Below, piece by piece: positions 7,310 through 14,373 of a stretch of DNA of 27,853 nt (positions are counted from its first letter, which is position 1; the number at the start of each line of letters is the position of its first letter). A program made the translations under genes and the position numbers. This DNA is from Caldilineaceae bacterium. GTDB taxonomy: Bacteria > Chloroflexota > Anaerolineae > Caldilineales > Caldilineaceae. The notes below the pieces were generated by a model. It worked only from the letters and a program-made list of their open reading frames with translations. It made no database searches and was not told the DNA's origin. The stretch lies in NCBI GenBank assembly GCA_026645575.1, contig JAPKMW010000128.1:1-27853 (forward strand). The letters are read 5' to 3'.

Positions 7310-7963
7310 ATGGCTGTTAAAATGGCAACCCTCTGTTATGTGCGGCAGGGGGGCAAGACGTTGATGTTGCACCGCATTAAAAAAGCGAATGACATGCACG
7401 CCGGCAAGTGGAATGGCCTGGGTGGCAAGTTGTTGCCGGGCGAGACGCCCGAAGCATGCGCCATCCGCGAGGTGCGCGAAGAGAGTGGGCTAACCCTGAT
7501 CAACCCCGTTTTGCGCGGGCTGATCACCTTTCCAGGGTTTAATCATGATGATGATTGGTACTGTTTCCTTTTTGTCGGACGCGAGTTCACCGGTGAGTTG
7601 ATCGACTCCGACGAAGGCGTGCTGGCCTGGATTGACGACAATACGCTATTCGATCTACCGCTTTGGCCGGGTGACCGAATTTTCATTCCCTGGCTGGATG
7701 TGGACGCATTCTTTTCCGGGCGCTTCACCTATGTCGAAGGGCAGTTGCAAGATCATGATGTGGTCTTTTATTCGCCGCAAGGCATAGTCAAACCAGCAAG
7801 CGCGCTGAATACACCCGTTGTCGCGCATATTGAGTCGGCTTCCTATGCCTACCAACCCAGTGAAGACACCTATTGCTGGATGTGTCATGGGCCTGTCATC
7901 AAGCGCCATTGTAAAATTGTCTGCCAAGTTTGCGGCTTCACACGCGATTGTAGTGATCCGTGA
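7310..7963 (+). CDS. Nudix hydrolase with C-terminal zinc-ribbon-like domain
   Basis: Nudix enzymes hydrolyse nucleoside diphosphates linked to another group, for example 8-oxo-dGTP in MutT. The Nudix box is complete: GKLLPGETPEACAIREVREESGL fits G-x5-E-x7-REUxEExGU. The catalytic domain covers about residues 1-150. The last 30 residues carry a Cys/His cluster (CWMCHG ... CQVCGFTRDC, spacings CxxC and CxxC) expected to bind zinc. The frame is open upstream to 7250, but that stretch is the AATACCC palindrome, so the ATG at 7310 (MAVKMATLCYV) is preferred. The ribosome site is weak. Such Cys tails also occur as stand-alone small proteins, so this is probably a domain fusion. Substrate is unknown; MutT/ADP-ribose-type activity is a family guess. 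Confidence 0.85.
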   Translation: MAVKMATLCYVRQGGKTLMLHRIKKANDMHAGKWNGLGGKLLPGETPEACAIREVREESGLTLINPVLRGLITFPGFNHDDDWYCFLFVGREFTGELIDSDEGVLAWIDDNTLFDLPLWPGDRIFIPWLDVDAFFSGRFTYVEGQLQDHDVVFYSPQGIVKPASALNTPVVAHIESASYAYQPSEDTYCWMCHGPVIKRHCKIVCQVCGFTRDCSDP

Positions 7964-8041
7964 TTGCGTTATTAGTAAAATCGCTTATCGATCCATTTAC
8001 CCGTCCCATAGAGACGATTGAGTTTAGGTTGGAATTGAATT

Positions 8042-9385
8042 ATGACATTGATGCGCATTATGGATGTACCGACCGCCCAACAGAGCATTTTGCGACGGGC
8101 GGCGTGGGATGAATGGGATGTGCCGGCGACCATGTTGGATCGCAACGAGGCGCTCTTTGGCGAGCGGATTGGGCCAGACGAAGTGGTGCGGCGCATTCTG
8201 GCCGATGTACGCCAACGGGGCGACACGGCGCTGGTCGAATGGAGCGAACGGCTGGACCGGGTAACGCCGACGACATTGGTGGTGAGCGCCAAACAAATCG
8301 CTGCTGCCTATCAACAGGTGGACGCGGAACTGGTTGCTGCCATGAAGGTGGCTGCCCAACGCATTGAAAGCTTCCACCGTCGCCAACCTTCCCTGGCCTG
8401 GTCACATACAGACGCCGAAGGAGTGCTGGGGCAGTTGGTGCGACCAATTCCCCGCGTCGGCATCTACATTCCTGGTGGACAAGCGCCCCTCTTTAGCTCA
8501 CTCTTGATGACAGCGATTCCGGCGCGCGTGGCCGGCGTCCCTGACGTGGTGGTCATTACCCCGCCCCAGCGTGACACAGGCTTACCTCATCCGGCTGTGC
8601 TGGTGGCGGCGGATCTTGCCGGTGTTGATACGGTCTATGTCGGCGGCGGCGCCCAGGCGATTGGCGCGTTGGCCTTTGGCACGGCGACCATTCGCAAAGT
8701 CGATAAAATTTGTGGGCCGGGCAATATCTTTACTACCCTGGCGAAACGACAGGTCTTTGGCATGGTCGGCATTGATGGCCTGCCCGGCCCAACTGAGACG
8801 CTGGTGATTGCGGATGAGAGCGTCGATCCACGCCTGGCGGCGGCGGATCTGCTGGCGCAGGCCGAACACATTTTGGCCTGCGCGATCTTGTTGACGCCCA
8901 GCCGCGCCGTGGCGGAACAAGTGCAGGCGGCGGTGATGAAACAGTTGGAGGATCTACCGGATACGGCTGAGTTGGAGCAATCGTTGGCCAGCGGCAGCGG
9001 CATTGTCGTGACGCGCGATCTACCCGAAGCCTTTGATCTCGCCAACACCTACGCTCCGGAACATCTCTGTCTGCTGGTCGATCAGCCGGAGCAATATCTG
9101 GACCGGGTGCAAAATGCCGGCGGCGTCTTCCTGGGCGAGCGCAGCTTTGAGGTGCTGGGCGATTATGTGGCTGGCCCCAGTCATGTTATGCCCACGGGCG
9201 GCACGGCGCGCTTTACCAGCCCGGTCAACGTCAATGATTTTGTCAAGTTGATCAGCGTGGTCGGCTTGAATGAAGCGGCGCTCCATGCCATTGGCCCCGC
9301 CGCCCAGCAGATGGCCGAGGCAGAAGGGCTGTTTGCCCATGCCGCGGCGGTGAGACAGCGTATGTCGTCTAATGAAGCCACATGA
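8042..9385 (+). CDS. hisD: Histidinol dehydrogenase
   Basis: This enzyme catalyses the last two oxidations of histidine synthesis, L-histidinol to L-histidine, with NAD and zinc. Family motifs are clear: [54 protein letters not shown], the zinc ligands Gln273 and His276 (LLAQAEH), and the catalytic pair Glu340-His341 (YAPEHLCLL). At 447 aa it is close to the usual 430-440. AGGTTGGA precedes the ATG at 8042; an ATG at 8054 is a possible alternative. It is an orphan: no other his gene flanks it. Stand-alone HisD-like enzymes occasionally act on other amino alcohols, but all key residues here look standard. Confidence 0.93.
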   Translation: MTLMRIMDVPTAQQSILRRAAWDEWDVPATMLDRNEALFGERIGPDEVVRRILADVRQRGDTALVEWSERLDRVTPTTLVVSAKQIAAAYQQVDAELVAAMKVAAQRIESFHRRQPSLAWSHTDAEGVLGQLVRPIPRVGIYIPGGQAPLFSSLLMTAIPARVAGVPDVVVITPPQRDTGLPHPAVLVAADLAGVDTVYVGGGAQAIGALAFGTATIRKVDKICGPGNIFTTLAKRQVFGMVGIDGLPGPTETLVIADESVDPRLAAADLLAQAEHILACAILLTPSRAVAEQVQAAVMKQLEDLPDTAELEQSLASGSGIVVTRDLPEAFDLANTYAPEHLCLLVDQPEQYLDRVQNAGGVFLGERSFEVLGDYVAGPSHVMPTGGTARFTSPVNVNDFVKLISVVGLNEAALHAIGPAAQQMAEAEGLFAHAAAVRQRMSSNEAT

Positions 9386-9405
9386 GCTTTGAGTAAGCTG
9401 CAGAT

Positions 9406-9789
9406 TCAGGTTGAAATTTCGACAGAACTCGCAAGACCATTTAGCGTGACAACCAGACTGTTGAGGAGATCACGCCCAATAACAGCCTCCTGTGTCTGAA
9501 TTACACCTATGACTGAGAGTCGTGAAAGGGTAAAATGGGCAAGTTTGAGCGAAATATCGTACCGATCGACCAAGTCCCGTTTGCCAAGGTAAGAGCGAAC
9601 AAGAGTTTGCTTTCCTTTACGTGCTGCAATTTGCTTGAGGTAACGCACTGGAATCATGGTCGCATCAGCACCAGAATCGATAATGGCAGTAAGCTGTAGA
9701 ACCGGCTCACCATGCGCTCGGCCAATGAGCAAATCGACGACAGGCATCGAAGGAATGTACTCTGTATCATACGCATAAGTGTATAGCAT
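9406..9789 (-). CDS. Retropepsin-like (clan AA) aspartic protease domain protein
   Basis: This is a 127-aa protein with the clan AA signature: the catalytic triad Asp38-Ser-Gly (AIIDSGADATMIP) sits after a hydrophobic strand, and a second hydrophobic segment near the C-terminus holds VIGRDLLNSLVVTLNG, the usual GxDxL companion motif. One such domain would act as a homodimer, as retroviral proteases do. It is the second gene of a two-gene unit, starting only 7 bp after the stop of the upstream partner. Its stop lies 20 bp from the convergent hisD. No reverse transcriptase or integrase is nearby, so this is a cellular bacterial retropepsin-like protein of unknown target, not a retroelement. Confidence 0.75.
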   Translation of the reverse strand: MLYTYAYDTEYIPSMPVVDLLIGRAHGEPVLQLTAIIDSGADATMIPVRYLKQIAARKGKQTLVRSYLGKRDLVDRYDISLKLAHFTLSRLSVIGVIQTQEAVIGRDLLNSLVVTLNGLASSVEIST

Positions 9790-9796
9790 GTCAGCA

Positions 9797-10225
9797 TTAC
9801 TTTTCTACAAAGGTTGGCGAACGTAGGGTGATTACTTCAAGCGGCTCTGCTGTGACAGTATCTAGCCAAATAAACGCATCAGGATATTGGGCATCAATGC
9901 GTGTATAGAGGGCATCGTAGTCATCATCAGAATCGATCAGTTGCTCTTGATAGATGGCGACATGTTTGCCTAGAAAATTTTTTTTGAGAAATGGGTGCAA
10001 TCTAATGTACGCATTGCGCTCACGTTCAACGGCCGCATCCGGTCCATGCGCTATTTCAAATGGCGCCTCTTCTTCCCGCGGTGTTGTGGCCGTTACTTTG
10101 GCCGTAATCGTTTCTGTAATTTCATCAAGTAACAGGTTTTCCAGCTTCTGCCGACGCTGTTTTGCCAAATATTTTGCCTGAGCGTAAAGCTGGTCAGGCA
10201 ACTTAAGGATAACATCGATTGTCAT
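9797..10225 (-). CDS. Small conserved protein, RHH-like N-terminus and DUF5678-like C-terminus; partner of the retropepsin-like protein
   Basis: The frame is open back to 10282, but the ATG at 10225 (MTIDVILKLPDQLYAQAKYLAKQ) follows AAAGGGA and gives a sensible 142-aa protein, so it is preferred. The N-terminus has a short strand followed by helices (about residues 1-35), resembling ribbon-helix-helix or antitoxin-like proteins. The C-terminal part (NFLGKHVAIYQEQLIDSDDDYDALYTRI...PLEVITLRSP) resembles DUF5678-type domains (GkwVAi-dg-v). It is co-transcribed with the downstream retropepsin-like gene. It could be a DNA-binding regulator, a protease substrate or an adaptor; none of these is shown. 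Assignment to either domain family is by eye and moderate to low in confidence. Confidence 0.6.
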   Translation of the reverse strand: MTIDVILKLPDQLYAQAKYLAKQRRQKLENLLLDEITETITAKVTATTPREEEAPFEIAHGPDAAVERERNAYIRLHPFLKKNFLGKHVAIYQEQLIDSDDDYDALYTRIDAQYPDAFIWLDTVTAEPLEVITLRSPTFVEK

Positions 10226-10327
10226 AGCAATCCCTTTATCAATCAAGACAGATGACCACGCATCATCCTTTAATTCTACCACAAATAACGCTTTTGCACG
10301 ATTCTACGCTATAAGCGACTCACTGGT

Positions 10328-11482
10328 TTATGGCTCGATTGTCCACTGGTACTTCTCAAAGACTGCCTGCAACTTCGCGTGAATCTCCGTTTTCTGTAAA
10401 CCATATTGTTCCAGGCTGTAGTGATGCTTGGATCGATACCCGGCTTGGCGTGCCTGCTCCTGACCCAGTTGCTGTAGGAACTGTTCGGTGGGCTGCCAGT
10501 GGAAAAAGCGAAAAATGGCGATGACAGTTTCTGCTGGCGAATGGAGCAGCGCCTCATAGGTGAGTGTGTAGAAGGCGTCATCGGCCACCGTTTCCTCCAA
10601 CGCCAGGCAATGTTGGTAGAAGGCCATACCTATCTCGGCCCAGGCCCGGTAGGCCGGTGCAGTCAAGGGGAGTTGCGGGCTATGTAGTTGGTACATGGCG
10701 CTGAACATGCTCACAAACGAAGGCAGCGCTTCATAGGGATGGCGAGCAATGTAGATGACCTTAGCATCCGGAAAGCGCGCCAGCAGGGTTTGAATGCGAC
10801 CGCTGCTAAAGACATTTTTGGTCAGATAAGTTTTGGTTGGGCCAGTGGCGTAGACAAAGCGTTGTAGGCAATTTTCGTAAAAATCCATCATCTGCTGCCT
10901 GGTCGCCGCTGGGCAATCATCCAGAAAATGATTCTCTGTAACCTGATCGACAAAGGGGAAGAGCAGACAAACGCCGGCGCTCATGAAGGGTAAGAAGAAT
11001 AAGTTTTCATCCTCCTCTGCTTTCGTAAAGCCCATCGGATGAATCTCGTCCCAGCCGCCAAAACAGAGATGATCCAACTTTGCCAGCAGGCGGTTGACGG
11101 GCTGTCCACACTTTCGGTCCACCTTGTTAACCACGCGCATCCATTTATGAAAACAGACTGCTGGAAAGAGCGTATCTAACAAGCGCATCGAGGTGTAGTG
11201 CGTTTCCTCTAAGCTGAGTAGGCGTTGGAGATAGGTGGTGCCGCTGCGCGGATTGGCAATCACAAAGACCGGGGCCGTAATCTTGACCTTTTTATAGGCA
11301 GCATAGAAGATCTCATCGAGCAGGCGGAAAATCAGCAGCACCCCCTGGTGCAGAAAATAGAGTGGCAAAAAGCCAATGACCATCAGCCATAGCCGCCAGC
11401 TTCCTTTGGTTATTGTTAACCGCAAGCAGTGTCGAAGAATGCTGTAATTGACATAATAGAAGCGGCTGCTACCGTAGCTCAT
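10328..11482 (-). CDS. Sulfotransferase family protein (PAPS-dependent)
   Basis: Sulfotransferases move sulfate from 3'-phosphoadenylyl sulfate to a hydroxyl or amine acceptor. The 5'-phosphosulfate-binding loop is clear (FVIANPRSGTTYLQRLL, residues 73-89). So is the 3'-phosphate-binding element KVIYIARHPYEALPSFVSMF, with its conserved Arg and Ser. An N-terminal hydrophobic segment (about residues 31-54) suggests membrane attachment. The order (membrane helix, PAPS loop, long central helical part) matches bacterial sulfotransfer_3-type proteins acting on lipids or glycans. The start is an ATG behind CAGGAAAA. It is transcribed away from the epimerase gene and about 100 bp from the retropepsin unit, so it is probably its own transcript. 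The acceptor is unknown. Confidence 0.85.
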   Translation of the reverse strand: MSYGSSRFYYVNYSILRHCLRLTITKGSWRLWLMVIGFLPLYFLHQGVLLIFRLLDEIFYAAYKKVKITAPVFVIANPRSGTTYLQRLLSLEETHYTSMRLLDTLFPAVCFHKWMRVVNKVDRKCGQPVNRLLAKLDHLCFGGWDEIHPMGFTKAEEDENLFFLPFMSAGVCLLFPFVDQVTENHFLDDCPAATRQQMMDFYENCLQRFVYATGPTKTYLTKNVFSSGRIQTLLARFPDAKVIYIARHPYEALPSFVSMFSAMYQLHSPQLPLTAPAYRAWAEIGMAFYQHCLALEETVADDAFYTLTYEALLHSPAETVIAIFRFFHWQPTEQFLQQLGQEQARQAGYRSKHHYSLEQYGLQKTEIHAKLQAVFEKYQWTIEP

Positions 11483-11623
11483 GCTCGTTTTCCTGAAGGT
11501 TGTATTGCCTATTGCAAGGTTGTTGACAGATAGTTAGCATCATATACAAAAATATTGATTTTAGCCACTTCGTTGATCCTGAACAGCACAAACACGCAGA
11601 CATAGGCGGTAATCAACCAGGAA

Positions 11624-11632
11624 TGGTATAAT
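11624..11632 (+). promoter_or_regulatory. Extended -10 promoter element upstream of the epimerase gene
   Basis: TGGTATAAT is a perfect extended -10 (TGn plus consensus TATAAT at 11627-11632). The -35 region 17 bp upstream is poor, as is common for extended -10 promoters. Transcription would start near 11639, about 33 nt before the ATG at 11672. Confidence 0.6.
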
Positions 11633-11648
11633 GGATCCAACTGATCCA
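11632..11648. promoter_or_regulatory. Operator-like dyad TGGATC-N5-GATCCA over the transcription start
   Basis: A perfect 6-5-6 inverted repeat begins at the last base of the -10 box and covers the expected start point, a typical position for a repressor site. No regulator is identified, and the dyad may be chance. Confidence 0.35.
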
Positions 11649-11671
11649 TCCAACTATCAAGGAGAAACTCT

Positions 11672-12625
11672 ATGCGTGTTGTCATTATCGGTGGAAGCGG
11701 CCATGTCGGAACCTATCTGGTGCCACGGCTGGTTGCCGCCGGCTATGAAGTGATCAATGTTAGCCGCCAACAACGCGATCCCTACCAACCCAACGGCGCG
11801 TGGCGACAGGTGCAACAGGTGCAAATCGACCGCACCGCCGCCGAAGCCGCCGGTAACTTTGGCGCGCAGATTCGTGCTTTAGCGCCGGATATTGTGATTG
11901 ACATGATCTGCTTTACCCCAGAGAGTGCCCGCCATCTGGTCGAAGCATTACGCGGCCAAGTGCAGCACTTTCTGCACTGTGGCACGATCTGGATTCACGG
12001 CCCTAGCGTCGAAGTGCCGACTACCGAACTTCAACCCCGGCGCCCCTTTGGCGACTATGGCATCAACAAAGCAGCCATCGAAACGTATTTGTTAAACGAG
12101 GCGCGGCGCAACGGTTTCCCGGCTACACTCCTGCACCCCGGTCACATTGTCGGGCCAGGGTGGGCGCCACTAAACCCGGCGGGCCATTTCAATCCCGTCG
12201 TCTTTGGCCAACTGGCGCGCGGTGAAGAAGTTGCGCTCCCCAACCTCGGCATGGAGACCGTTCACCATGTCCATGCTGATGATGTCGCCCAGATTTTTAT
12301 GCAGGCCATTGCCAATCGTAGCACGGCGCTGGGCGAAAGTTTTCATGTTGTTTCCCCAGCGGCCCTCACCTTGCGTGGCTATGCTGAGGCGATGGCTGCG
12401 TGGTTTGGGCAACCTGCTAACCTGACCTATCTCCCGTGGGAAGCTTGGCGCCAAACCGTCAGCGCCGATGAAGCGCGAGCCACTTGGGATCACATTGCGC
12501 ATAGTCCAAACTGTAGCATTGCCAAAGCGCAACGGCTGCTCGATTACCGGCCGCGCTACAGTTCCTTACAAGGGGTACAAGAAGCGGTGCGTTGGTTGAT
12601 GGACAATGGGCAGCTTGACATTTAG
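11672..12625 (+). CDS. NAD(P)-dependent epimerase/dehydratase (extended SDR family)
   Basis: The N-terminal Rossmann fold has the SDR glycine motif GGSGHVG at residues 7-13. The catalytic pair Tyr129-x3-Lys133 (YGINK) is in place, followed by LLHPGHIVGPGW, typical of nucleotide-sugar epimerase-like SDRs. At 317 aa the length is normal. AAGGAGA stands 6 nt before the ATG. The next gene on the strand is the broken Gfo/Idh/MocA oxidoreductase, from which it is separated by a 47-bp hairpin repeat. The two may once have served one sugar or inositol pathway (inference). The substrate is undetermined; the family includes UDP-sugar epimerases and sugar dehydratases. Confidence 0.85.
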   Translation: MRVVIIGGSGHVGTYLVPRLVAAGYEVINVSRQQRDPYQPNGAWRQVQQVQIDRTAAEAAGNFGAQIRALAPDIVIDMICFTPESARHLVEALRGQVQHFLHCGTIWIHGPSVEVPTTELQPRRPFGDYGINKAAIETYLLNEARRNGFPATLLHPGHIVGPGWAPLNPAGHFNPVVFGQLARGEEVALPNLGMETVHHVHADDVAQIFMQAIANRSTALGESFHVVSPAALTLRGYAEAMAAWFGQPANLTYLPWEAWRQTVSADEARATWDHIAHSPNCSIAKAQRLLDYRPRYSSLQGVQEAVRWLMDNGQLDI

Positions 12626-12630
12626 AACTT

Positions 12631-12677
12631 ATCCGAAAATTCTCTGTTTCCGCTGGGCTACAACCGAATTTTCGGAT
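12631..12677. repeat. 47-bp hairpin repeat, copy 1
   Basis: Perfect 11-bp terminal arms (ATCCGAAAATT and AATTTTCGGAT) enclose a 25-nt loop containing CCGCTGGGCTACAACCG. A second copy of the same length, 44/47 identical, lies at 22668-22714. This copy starts 6 bp past the epimerase stop codon, where it could end or protect the transcript. The conserved loop indicates a genome repeat (REP/MITE type), not a simple terminator. Confidence 0.8.
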
Positions 12678-12740
12678 GAATACTTAGTAAACCATTCATA
12701 GCAAGTGGCGAATGATTCATTGGTAAGGAGGGTGAGCGAA

Positions 12741-13967
12741 ATGGTGACGGTAGCGCTGGTTGGAGTGGGCGGCTATGGGGATTTTTATTTGCGCACCCTG
12801 GCAACCGAAGCAACTAATCATCAGGTTAAGTTAGTCGGTGTTGTCGATCCGACCATACAAGGAAGTGCGCTGGCAACCCAGTTGCACAGTGCGCAGGTTC
12901 CGCTCTATGATGACCTGGCAACTTTGTTGCAACGTGAAGCCGTTCAACTGGTTGTAATTGCGGCGCCGATTCACTTTCATACGCGATACACCCAAACCGC
13001 TCTGACCTATGGCGCTAATGTTCTCTGTGAAAAGCCACTCTGTGCGACCGTATAGGAAGCCAACCAATTGCTGGCCGCTCAGCAACAGGCAGAGCGCTTT
13101 GTTGCGGTGGGTTATCAGTGGTCCTTTTCAGCGGCAATTCAAGCCCTGAAAGCCGATATTCTCGCCGGGCGTTTTGGCGCGCCCCGTCGTTTTAAGTCAA
13201 TCGTTCTTTGGCCGCGCACTGCTGCCTACTATGCACGTAACAACTGGGCCGGTCGGTTACGAATGCCTGATGGGCATTGGGTCTTGGATAGTCCGGTAAG
13301 CAATGCCACAGCCCACTATCTGCACAATCTCTTCTACCTCCTGGGCGACCGCCGGGAGAGCAGCGCCCAACCGCAGACAGTGCAAGCTGAACTTTATCAA
13401 GCTAACTTGATCCAAAATTGCGATACCGCCGTCCTGCGCTGTATGACGGTCAACGGCGTCGAGATCCTCTATTACGCCGCCCACGCAATTGCCGAAACGG
13501 TCGGGCCACGCTTTCACCTGGAATTTGACGACGCCATTGTCACCTACAGCACCAATGGCGGCAGCCAAAGCAGCCCCGACGAGATTGTGGCTCACTTCAA
13601 AACGGGCCATACCCAAAGTTATGGTCACCCCTTTGCCGAAGAAGCGCGCAAGCTCTGGCAGAGCGCTAATGCCGTCCGCACTGGCGCGCCTGTCGCCTGT
13701 GATCTGCTGGCGGCGACCGCCCATGTCCGCGCCGTCAATGGGATGCATGAGTCGATGCCAACCATTCAACGCTTACCAGCAGCGTTAATTCAACAACAAG
13801 GTGAGCTAACCTGGGCCAGAGGCTTTCAGGAAGCGCTCATGACTTGTTACGAAATAAACGGCTTGCCGGCAGAAACAGGTCAGTTGGCATGGGCGCGCAC
13901 CGGTCGCGTCATCGACTTGACTACCTATACCACTTTTCCGCATGATGCAACCCTTGCTGCGCTGTAG
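12741..13967 (+). pseudogene. Gfo/Idh/MocA-family oxidoreductase interrupted by an in-frame amber codon
   Basis: The Rossmann NAD(P) domain begins MVTVALVGVGGYG and contains the family EKP motif at residues 97-99 (LCEKPL). Codon 105 is TAG (13053-13055); the frame then continues unbroken for about 300 codons with the family's second domain, including SPVSNATAHYLHN. Read through, it would be about 408 residues, a normal size. AAGGAGG at 12725 fixes the ATG at 12741 (a GTG at 12705 is in frame but less likely). The flanking peptide, ATV*EANQLLAAQQQ, suggests a CAG (Gln) to TAG change. Both fragments lack an essential half, so the gene is probably inactive as sequenced. A sequencing error, suppression or a very recent mutation would also fit. 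Confidence 0.85.
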
Positions 13968-14031
13968 GTAAGTGTTTGTTGCGAAAGCGCTTGATCACCG
14001 CCAAGAGCGTGAAGAACGCAAAGTTGCGCAA

Positions 14032-14367
14032 AGGTATAACGGTTATTCTTGGGATGGCGTCAATCGTGTCTATGTTCCCTATTCCACTCTGATTTTTCTC
14101 GACCAACAATGCTTTGCCAACCATTGGTTCGCCACCGGCACGCCGACCTTCTTGATCAAATTGTTGCGGCAAAATCAGGTGCCGGCCGACGAACTTGAGC
14201 GCATTAGCGCCGACTCGACCTTGATGGAGCGCGCCGATGTCGATAACATCAGCGTCTTGGCCTTGCTCTTTCAGACCGGCTATCTTACCGTCAAACAGGT
14301 GCATGACGAGATTACGGGCGTCTTGTATGATCTAGGCTACCCAAACTACGAAGTCGCGCAATCAATG
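14032..14367 (+). pseudogene. Internal fragment of an AAA-ATPase-like / PD-(D/E)XK (DUF1703-type) protein
   Basis: An open frame beginning at a GTG (13972) and running to 14415 carries a central piece of the AAA-ATPase_like family: YNGYSWDG, RVYVPYSTLIFL, NHWFATGTPTFLIKLL and LLFQTGYLTV...LGYPNYEVAQSM. Full members (about 500-600 aa) have an N-terminal P-loop ATPase part and a C-terminal nuclease-like domain; both are missing here. The homologous part begins near 14032 and stops near 14367, 6 bp from the end of the convergent gene. The upstream 60 bp (accgccaagagcgtgaagaa...) is a repeat-like, non-homologous stretch. No ribosome site is evident, so this is a remnant and probably not a gene. 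It signals past insertion and decay. Confidence 0.7.
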
Positions 14368-14373
14368 CGCTTG

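Noticed and set aside
9406..9789. Retroelement protease
   Set aside because: There is no reverse transcriptase, integrase or RNase H nearby; single-domain bacterial retropepsin-like proteins are known.
11523..11548. TTGACA followed by TATACA as a promoter for the epimerase gene
   Set aside because: The spacer is only 14 nt, and the extended -10 at 11624 is nearer and better.
13257..13769. 170-codon minus-strand frame opposite the broken oxidoreductase
   Set aside because: The plus strand carries the oxidoreductase second domain; the antisense frame has no signature.
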